From Desmodesmus armatus (taxonomy: Eukaryota > Chlorophyta > Chlorophyceae > Sphaeropleales > Scenedesmaceae), in the NCBI GenBank assembly GCA_007449985.2, contig VIIQ02000587.1:248001-312000 (forward strand): a stretch of 64,000 nt of DNA. Direction: 5' to 3'. A program made the translations under genes and the position numbers. The notes under the pieces were generated by a model. The model searched no databases. It was not told the DNA's origin and worked only from the letters and a program-made list of their open reading frames with translations. Positions 49,956 through 58,078 of this stretch are shown here, in pieces. Position 1 is the first letter of the stretch. Every line of letters begins with the position of its first letter.

Positions 49956-50263
49956 GCCATATGGCATGCAACATGGTTTGACTGAGGGTTGTGTGTGCAT
50001 TACTGCTCAGTCTACTGTGCTGGGTCTGTGGGCGTCAAGGCATGTCATGGCTGCATTGCATGCAAGGCTGCATTGCATCCAGTGCCAGGTGCTGGTGTGC
50101 ATACATAGCAGCTACATTGCGTGCAAGGCCATTTAGTGCCAGGTGCTGTTTTGGACACATGCTGAGGTATGCCTAGTGCAGCGACATGCAGTCATCATCT
50201 CACGCATCCCGGGTATTTCTCTGACTGCTGCTTCCTGCACGCTGTGCTGCACTTCACCTACGC

Positions 50264-52509
50264 AGGGCTCTACCGTGAACGCCGGCACAGTGGGTGCTGG
50301 CGCGGCCCAGTAATGAGCTCCGGTAGTGAGCTTGACGACCCCCCTGTCCCCACCTTTCAAGAACACTACTACCCTTGTGTCGACGTCTCCCTCAAGGTGG
50401 CCGGCAGGCCAGATGACGTGTTTGTACCAGGGTGTTGCGGGTGTGTTGAAGGGGCAGGGGCGTCAACCAGCAGTGCGGGCGCAGTGCTGTAGGCTAGCTA
50501 CACAAAGGGCAGGGTGGTGTTGGGGGAGGGCTGCGACATAGTGTTGCACGGGTGGCAGCCTTTGGGGAAGGTGTGTGGCGTGGAGGGTGTGTCTCCAATG
50601 CGGGCTAGGAGGTACCGTTGCAGGACCCACAAGGTGGCGTTCACGCACTTCAGCACTGGGTTTGCAGGGTGGCTGTTTGGCCAGCAGGGCCCTGACGGCG
50701 GCAGCATGTGGGACTTTGTTAGGCCGGAGCCACTGGTGGTGAAGCATGGCCGCACCTACATGACCGAGGATCTGTTGTCGTCGCTTGTGATCCAGTACGA
50801 GAATGGTACTGAGGTGTATGGGCTGCGCAAGAGCATGCAGGAGTTTTGGGTGGCCCAGCATCGTGCCAAAGCCAAGCACTACCTGTACCACACGCAGATT
50901 CCGGTCGGGCCTGAGCCGTGGTGGGAGGTGGGCACGCAGGAGAAGGTGCTCAACGATCGCCGCAAGCTGACGGATGTCCTTGCGGCGTACTTTGAGCACT
51001 TCCTGAGCCATGAGTTTGAGCGTGACATGCTGACGGCACAGCAGCACTTGGCTAAGGGTGTCTCTACATATGAGACTTTCAAGCTGTTCAAGCGTTGCAG
51101 TGTGTGGAAGGCGAAGGCGCCTGCACCGGCTGCACAGCCGGGGCAGGCTCCTCCGCCTCAGCAAGCTGCTGCGCCTGGGCATGCTGGGAAGCGGAAGGGC
51201 ACGTATGAAGATGCGACCTTCTGCCTCCACACCCTGTATAGCCTGGTCACGCAGATGTTGGTGGGCTTGGCGTTCCTGCCGGATAAGTCCAACAGGGCCA
51301 AGGAGATGCTGTTTGGGCGCCTGTTTGCTGCTCAGGCGGCTGTGCCTGACGCTGTGTACACCAGTTACGTGGGGTCTGACAGCCCGCACAATGACCTGGG
51401 TATGCTGCAAACAGTGCTGGCTCGTGTGTTGCCACAAGCGCCCCCCCTGCATGTGGGGGACGACTTGTGGCATGTGATGGATCGCCTCATGAGCCATCGG
51501 AGGTCGGTGGCGTACGGTGGTGTGCGCAGGTCGCTCAAGGGGGTCCTGAAGCGAGGGGTTCTGCGTGCTGAGAGGGGTGTGCCGCGTTCACCGATGCCCA
51601 TGCCCAGCAGTGCTGTGATGCTGCCTGCCTATCGGTTCTGTGCTGGTCACGAGCTGAGCGAGTGGGGTGTTGATGGTGAGTGGATGTTGTGTAGGCCTGC
51701 GGAGGTTGCAGGTCCAGCAGCTGCTCCTGTTGGTGCAGGAGGTGGTGGTGGTGTTGCTGCCGGGGGTGCCGAGGGTGTGGGTGTGGTGGGCGGCGATGAT
51801 GGTGCCCTGGGTGATGGGGAGGGTGTCGTTGCTGGTGAAGGGGGGGTGTTGCTGGTGTTGTTCCTCAGCAGGGCGGTGACGGTGTTGCTGTTGCTGCTGC
51901 AGTGCCATGGGTCCCGGGGGTGTGCAGCCTGTGGTTCCGCGTACCGAGAGGTACAGCCCCGGGTTGGGCGTGTCCAAGTGGCTGAGTGCTGAGATGTGGC
52001 AGGTGGCTTGCGAGGGTCAGTTGAGGCACGACCTGCAGGTGTGGGTTGAGCGCATGGCCGAGGGTGTGATGAGGGACTGCATGGGGGAGCTGAGGCAGGC
52101 TCTCCATCAGTGCCTGTTGCACCTGCACTACCTGTTCACCTTTGTCCCATACGCTTTTGAGCTGGCTGTGTATGGCACGACGCCCAATGAGGCCGGGCAC
52201 CAGCGGCTAAACAGGCGCACCAAGTTTGTCACGCACATGCGGCCTGACAAGACCGCAGCGCTGCTGAAGCACTTGGTGTACCTCATCAACAGCCAGGCTG
52301 CTGCCCAAGCCGCTAAGAATGGCAAGCTGCCAGAAGCGGTGCGGCTCCTGTGTGCTGGCTTGTTTGTGCGTCACCTCGGCATTCCGTTTGAGGCCGTGGC
52401 AGCACGGCGTAATGTGCCCTACATCATCACCTATAAGCGCCCGCAGCGTGTGTACACCATGGCTGACTTTGTGGCGCAGTTTGACCAGGATGGAGGCCTG
52501 GTGTTGTGA
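50264..52509 (+). CDS. DDE-type transposase-like protein
   Basis: An RNase H-fold transposase is inferred from the spacing of acidic residues. A Cys/His cluster (VPGCCGC, then YRCRTHKVAFTH) precedes a helical region with RTYMTEDLLSSLVIQYENG. Then come D1 in YEDATFCLHTLYSLV (Asp 51210-51212), D2 in HVGDDLWHVMDRL (51459-51464), a C-x2-H signature in FCAGHELSEW (51639-51650), and E in GTTPNEAGHQRLNRR (Glu 52189-52191), ending at 52509. D, D, C-x2-H and E in this order is seen in the MULE/hAT/P/Kolobok-like group; I cannot name the superfamily. An in-frame TAG at 50490-50492 and a frame change between about 51670 and 51905, in a Gly/Val-rich low-complexity stretch, interrupt the frame. Introns, sequencing errors or decay could explain them. 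The first exons may lie at 48.75-49.89 kb. Confidence 0.65.
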
Positions 52510-52989
52510 TGATTAAGTAGCCAACTTGGTGCTGTTGGTTGGTCAGTAATTGTGGGGCACCTTGTGCACTGGTTGTCATTGTCTTGGAGATCTCATCTCA
52601 CAAGCAAGGGGGGGCTGGTGACAGTCCATGCCTCATCTGCAGACTGGGAGCCCAGCTACCACTACGAATGCTACATGCCAGCCGATGAGTGTTAGCCTGG
52701 CAGCCATGTGCGTGCAGCGTTGGCGTCATGCACCAACACTGCCTAGGATTGATGCATGCACTAGTAGTGCTGGTTACCATACCTCACAGGGTGAGGTCTG
52801 TTGTCTATTGCATGTTGCATGTTCTGTATCGTGTGCTTGCATTAGTGCGCTGTGGCAGTAGCTGTGTAATGCAATTGAGCAGGTGATTGTGGTGTCGATT
52901 GCAGCACGATGACTGACCAGCTGCCTTGCTTGACTGATGCACGTTACAAGAGCAAGTTCCTGCAGATACACCTGCAGCAGCGCTTCCGC
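52510..52989. other. Non-coding stretch after the transposase gene
   Basis: No domain, repeat or long open frame is seen. It presumably holds the 3' UTR of the transposase-like gene. Confidence 0.4.
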
Positions 52990-53345
52990 CTGATCTTTGC
53001 TTGACTGGGCTCTTAAAAACAGGCTCCTGAAAGATTGCTGATGGCTGCCTGACTTAAAAAACAGGCTCCTGCAGATGGCTGCTTGACTGGTGCAGGGGGC
53101 AAAAAAAAACAGGCCCCTGAAGAGATTGCTGATGGCTGCCTGACTAAAATAACAGGCTCCTGCAGATGGCTGCTTGACTGGTGCAGGGGGCCAAAAAAAA
53201 ACAGGCCCCTGAAGAGATTGCTGATGGCTGCCTGACTAAAAAAAACAGGCTCCTGCAGATGGCTGCTTGACTGGTGCAGGGGGCAAAAAAAAACAGGCCC
53301 CTGAAGAGATTGCTGATGGCTGCCTGGCCAAAAAAACAGGCTCCT
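52990..53345. repeat. Tandem repeat of 91-93 bases, about four copies
   Basis: The landmark GGTGCAGGGGGC recurs at 53089, 53180 and 53273, giving a period of 91-93. Each unit contains two A-runs followed by CAGGCTCCTG or CAGGCCCCTG and the phrases GATTGCTGATGGCTGCCTG and AGATGGCTGCTTGACTGG, so it is itself a duplicated half-unit. It lies just inside the right subterminal repeats of the mobile element. Confidence 0.9.
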
Positions 53346-53360
53346 GCAGAGGTTGGCTGG

Positions 53361-53952
53361 TTTCTAATTTTCTAGGTGGCAGGGGGATGCCAAGGCAGCC
53401 CCTTGCCGGGGCTGCTTTCTAGTGTTCTAGTTTCACATGCTCAGAGATTGCTGTTGAGCTGCTTTCTAGTGTTCTAGTTTCACATGCTCCTGCAGGGATT
53501 GCTGTTGAGCTGTTTTCTAGTGAGATAGTGCCCGGAACCGGGGAGGTAGCAAGGTTTCCTGTGGAGACACTGGGAACACACAAAGATGGGAACACATAAC
53601 TAGCTGTTTTCTAGTGTTCTAGTTTGGCAAGCTCCAGCACACGTCGCTTGCACTGTGTTTTCTGGTTTTCTGCTGTCTGTGGCTTCCAGCACACAGGAAA
53701 GCGGATGCTGCTTTTCTAATCTCAAGGGTCTTCATCCCATCAGGCAGTGGGCTGGTTTCCAGTTTTCTACTGTGCATCCTTATGGGCCGGGCTGGGTTGT
53801 CCTTATGTTTTCTAGTTGCTGGCACCTGTAGCCCCCCTGGTCAGGTTGTCCTCTTCTAGTATCTGCATTATCATGTCGTCATATGCCAGCACAAAAGAGC
53901 TTTTTCTAGGTCTGTCCCTCATTCATCTCAGCAAAACCCGTTCTAGTTTTCT
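53361..53952 (+). repeat. Right subterminal array of TTTCTAGTTTTCTAG-like motifs and right terminus
   Basis: About a dozen degenerate copies of TTTCTAGTTTTCTAG or TTTCTAGTGTTCTAG over 600 bases, for example near 53361, 53416, 53463, 53514, 53607, 53659, 53755, 53807 and 53941. They are the inverse of the left-end AGAAAACTAGAA. Clusters of subterminal repeats near a terminus are typical transposase-binding regions of eukaryotic DNA transposons. Confidence 0.75.
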
Positions 53953-54551
53953 ACCCATAGCGACTGTGCAACGTAGCAGCACCCCATCCACCGTATAGCC
54001 ACATCGGCCACATTTAGAAGATCATGGAGACTGATACTACCGATCAGTTGAAAAGTACCACCACCCAGCCAATACGGTGTCAAGATCACATTCCCGCCGA
54101 GAGGGGTGCCGGCCTCACCGTTCGTGCTCAGGTTTCAATCAGGACAAAGCAAGGCTGGACTTGGCAAACAGGGTGGTTTGTGTTCCTTTCTACCACCACT
54201 GTCAGGACTGCTGCGCCACCAGGCAACAATGAACTAGTTCAGTATACTGAACCAGTACGTACTGGTAAAAGCTGGCAACCTGATTGTTGCCTGCGGTACA
54301 TACATACCGTACATGTGCACCCAATCCTCGTCTGCACAACGGCATGCAAGGAGGAATGCCAGCCAGCCACCACGCTGCTTCAACACTTCTGAGACAAGAG
54401 GGATGCTGCACAAAACAGCCTGCCCATCCAACACTCTACCAAACTTCCCCAACCAGCAGTCACAACGATCACCTCAGAGGGCATGCGGTGCACTCAGCAT
54501 AAATCGGGCAGCGACCAGCAATGGGCAGCCCTGTCACAGTGTGCGTCCAAA

Positions 54552-56603
54552 TCACGGTTGCCGCTGCTGCCGCAGCTGTTGCACCTCTGAACGAAGCTCC
54601 TGCAGCTGCTCCCGCAAGCCAGCAACCAGCGTCTGGTAGTGCACGCACTGCTCCGCCACAACCTGCTGCATCGCTGCCTGCTGCTGCTGTTGCTGAGCTA
54701 GCAGCGCCCGTTGCTCAGCCAGCTGCTGTGCCAGGCTGCGCAGGGCTGTGCGCTGGCAGCCAGGGTCTGCAAGGCATAGCTCCAGCAGCTGTAGCCACAC
54801 ATCAGGTGCGCCACCTGCGCTGGTGTCCTGCAGCACTCGACACTGATACGGGTCAGTGGCCCAAGCAGGCAGCCATACGTATACGTGCGTGTGTGTGCAT
54901 ATTCAAGTGCAAAGCGCAACAAAGCAGCACACACAATCATTGCCGTGGCTGATACCGTATCTGTTGGGACCCATGCGACTTCTGCCATGATGTCTTACGG
55001 GTCAAGGCCTCTAATATCTTGCTCCTTGTTGCTGACTGCCGAGCCTCATTCAATTTATGGCCGTCAACCGTTCAAGTCACTCAATGGCAGACAAATGTGT
55101 GGCAAGACTCACCCAGAGTTGCAGGTGAGCATCCACGTGGGGATTGTTGTCGCCGTCTCTTCTGTTATAGTCTTCAAGGCTGCACAGGCACTCTAAAGAA
55201 GTCAGGTCTGTGAGGCTGGTCAGCGGCAAGAGGACAGCCTTCTTCAGGTTGTAGTGTTCGCTGTCAAAACTGGCAGTCAGATCCCGGAGTTGTGTGACAG
55301 CTGCCAAGCCCTCCAGGGAGCTTTTGATGGAGGCCATATCACTTGGTTTGTACCATACAGCCAGGCGGGTCAAACCTGTGAGCTGCTGCAGCTGCGACAC
55401 ATGCAGCCCATGCTGCAGTGTCAAAATCTCTGGTATGTCACGCAAGTTGGGGCAGCAGCTGATAAGGGATGACAGACCCACGGCCCCCCATCCTGATGGG
55501 GGGTCCGGGTCCTCTTCAGATATGCCCAAATGAGTGAGGTGGGGCAGCTGGCGCCCCGCAGCAAATGCGTAGGGCCAGCCTTCAACAGGGCACTGAGCAT
55601 TACACACTATGAGGGACACCAGATGGCTGCTTGCTCTGCACGCTGAGAATGCAGGACCAGGAGCAGGAGCAGGCAGAGCAGTGCTTCCGGCGTCTACGTA
55701 CAGCTCAGTCAGGTGCTGCAGCTGAGCCAAGCCAGACAAGAAGGAGCCAGGCCCCTCAGCGGGACCCACAACAGCACAGTCAACCCTCAGGGACACCAAA
55801 CCTGTGGGGACCAGTGAGAGCACCCCAGCATCCACCTCAGACATGAGGCAAAGGCTTCTCAAAGAGGGCGGCAATACCAAACCAGAAATGCATTTACTGC
55901 AGAAGCAGCATATGCTGGTGCGCCCCGCTACGTGCAAGCTGGTGTAGCCCCTCAGCGTGAGCTGTTGCAAGTCTGTGAGGCCACTCAATTGCTGCACATT
56001 GTCTGCACTGAGGCTGTTGATACTCAGACTAGTCAAGTGCTGCATGCGAGGCAGCGTGTCAACAGAAAGGCCGTTGATGCCAGGTGTACTTGCATCCAGC
56101 AGGTTGAACTCAAGAGGCTGCATATACAAGTGCCGCAGGTGCACTAGGCAGGACAAGCTGTCAACTGGTCTACCTGCAAAGACGTCGCTCGTGTTGCAGG
56201 ATAGCTCCAGACGCGTCAGCTTGGAACAGTCCTGGATCACACCAGGCTGGCCACCTGCTCCTAGCCTCAGCTGCACACGGCATGTACCGCTCAGCACAAG
56301 CTCCAGCAGGTTTTGGCAAGGGAGCTGCTGTAGCAGTTGTGGGAAGTCATGCATCTGCAGGCGTGTGAGGTGGTGGCCATGGTGCTCCAACCAATCCACG
56401 ACTGCGTGTGCTTTTGTACGAGTTGGGAGAAGGATCTGATTGGCTGGATCGTGTGATGGTCCAAGCAGTAGGTCCTCAACTGCTACTGCAGCAGCATGCA
56501 GCCTCCTGTTGACCAAACAGCAGCTGCTCAGCCGGTCCTTGGGCGGCACGTGCTGCATAACGAGCTTAAGTACATCATGTGGTAAAGAGGACAGCCGAGA
56601 CAT
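54552..56603 (-). CDS. F-box/leucine-rich repeat protein, copy 2
   Basis: Paralogue of the gene at 44489-46330, in the same orientation. The ATG at 56601-56603 opens MSRLSSLPHDVLKLVMQHVP; the ORF stays open upstream, but this ATG matches the copy 1 start. The F-box is at residues about 5-45, followed by irregular LRRs. Long blocks are identical to copy 1 (RLHAAAVAVEDLLLGP, HLTRLQMHDFPQLLQQLPC, SLRVDCAVVGPAEGPGSFL). Exon 1 ends at LQLW before GTGAGT near 55.1 kb; exon 2, after an acceptor near 54828, encodes DTSAGGAPDVWLQLLELCLA and then a Gln/Leu-rich coiled coil (LAQQLAEQRALLAQQ to EVQQLRQQRQP), ending at 54552. The coiled coil is the part lost in copy 1. Likely SCF substrate adaptor with an unknown target. 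Confidence 0.83.
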
Positions 56604-56752
56604 GGGATGCGGCTTGGGCGGGCCTTGATCAGACGGTGAAGAAGCAAGCCAGATACGGAAGAGGGGCGCACTCAAGGCAGGCACGCAGAGTGTATTTTAT
56701 TTCAATTCAAGTGCCTTTGGGGGTGCACTGGAGATTTGAGCACGCCCGGTTT

Positions 56753-56763
56753 CGTAAACCGCA
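56753..56763 (-). promoter_or_regulatory. Upstream motif shared by the F-box paralogues (copy 2)
   Basis: CGTAAACCGCA about 150 bases upstream of the copy 2 start, the same motif and distance as in copy 1. A related ATAAACCGCC follows a few bases further upstream. Confidence 0.4.
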
Positions 56764-56930
56764 TCATAAACCGCCCCGAAGCCGCAAGACTTAGAAGTGG
56801 AAAGCAGAGATGAGGCTTGTTATAGGTTGCCATTTTGCTTAGTCACTCTGCAAAGTACATCACACTGCACCAGCACCCAATATGTACACCACCATACCCC
56901 ACACCCCCTGCCGGCCGGGCCCACTGGGCC

Positions 56931-56998
56931 AGTAGTACTGCCCACTAGTAGTACTACCCCCAGTAGTACTACCCACTATCCCCAGTAGTACTACCCAC
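56931..56998. repeat. Palindromic minisatellite of CCCAGTAGTACTAC
   Basis: Four to five tandem copies built on the perfect palindrome GTAGTACTAC separated by CCC-rich spacers. It lies upstream of F-box copy 2. Confidence 0.8.
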
Positions 56999-58078
56999 AA
57001 GTGCTGGCGGCAGAAACTGTAATGGAGTGGCTTGAGCGTCTGCTGCAGGAACTCACACTCGCTTGACATTCAGACTGAACGGCTGAAGCTAGGCAGTGTG
57101 GTCATCTGGCAGACTGGCAACACGAACATGTGGCACAGCACTTGTCACCAAGCCGCACAACAACACATCATGCCTTTGCAGCACTTTGCAGTGCTGTCAA
57201 TACCCCAGAATACGACCCAACAGGGTTCTACAGCACCACACGTGTGTCATTGTGACCAGCTGGCAGTACGTAAACGCTCGGTGCCATCAAAACGCATACC
57301 CAATACACCTGACATCTAGGGTAAACCCTGCACACCTGACAGCTATGAATGCCTCGACAGGCCCGCGTACGCAGGCAACAAACAGTCCCGCCAACCAGCA
57401 CTTGCCTCAATGTCGTCACAGAAGCATAGAAAGAACGGTGACGCGCAGCTTAGCCCAGACAGACAAAATGCTGCAGCTGCTGCAACACACAACTGTACAA
57501 GCCATGCAAGGCTCAGCTATGCTTCTCACTGCCATTCATTGGGATTACTTGACCTGCAAATCCTGTCCTGCAAACTCTGTCCGTAGGGGAAGGGCCTGCA
57601 CAGCGTGCACCTGGCATTGTCTACACACGGCAGTGCACAGATGGGGCACGCATGCCACCGGGCAGCCGGCTGTAAACACCACTGGCAGCCAAGCGCAAGC
57701 ACAAACACGACCCACACACCCTCCACCAGTAGCCTGAGGGCTTAGCGCTGCTGCCTGCCTCCAACAGCCAAGGCCACAGGACAGCACAGCACATAAGAGC
57801 TGCATAGCTGGCACGCAAGCAGCAATGTGCGTCAAACAACCCCACACCCAAGCCAGCCGTCCAGCAGTTACCTGCTGCTAGAGCCCTGCATCACCCTGAA
57901 GACATCAGCTCCTCACAAAACATGCATTGATACTCCCGCACAAGTCCGTTGCAGCAAATCACCATCTCCCCTAACACCCACACCCCTGCTGCTCCCACCC
58001 CCAAGCACCCCCTGCTGCATCATATACACCCCTGTCCGCTGCAGCTGCCGTCGGCCCTGTACACACAACCCCCCACCC

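Larger units (their letters stand above)
46628..53952. mobile_element. DNA transposon of about 7.3 kb carrying a DDE transposase-like gene and a PrimPol gene
   Basis: The left end AGAAAACTAGAAACCGGTTTG (46628 on) and the reverse complement of the right end, AGAAAACTAGAACGGGTTTTG (from 53952), form terminal inverted repeats. Degenerate copies lie at 46762-46773 and many times over 53361-53952. Inside, a PrimPol gene reads leftward (47.1-48.4 kb) and a transposase-like gene rightward (50.2-52.5 kb), with unassigned exons at 48.75-49.89 kb and a tandem repeat at 52.99-53.35 kb. The element sits in the spacer between the two F-box paralogues. I could not identify a target-site duplication, so the outer limits are uncertain by tens of bases. 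Confidence 0.65.
56604..58078. other. Intergenic region between the CLC 3' end and F-box copy 2
   Basis: Holds the copy 2 promoter, the palindromic minisatellite, and the 3' UTR of the transporter gene that ends at 58079. A 213-codon plus-strand frame at 57096-57737 has no domain and reads like unselected Thr/Cys-rich sequence; I do not call a gene. Confidence 0.5.

Noticed and set aside
46628..53952. Retrotransposon or Helitron as the class of the 46.6-53.9 kb element
   Set aside because: No reverse transcriptase, integrase, Rep or helicase motifs are visible. Inverted termini with a DDE-like protein fit a cut-and-paste DNA transposon better.
54024..54392. 122-codon plus-strand frame beginning METDTTDQ
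   Set aside because: It lies in the 3' flank of F-box copy 2, has no recognisable domain, and part of it is similar to the non-coding 3' flank of copy 1.
57096..57737. 213-codon plus-strand frame
   Set aside because: No domain, unusual Thr/Cys/His composition, no conserved-looking segment; likely chance in intergenic DNA.
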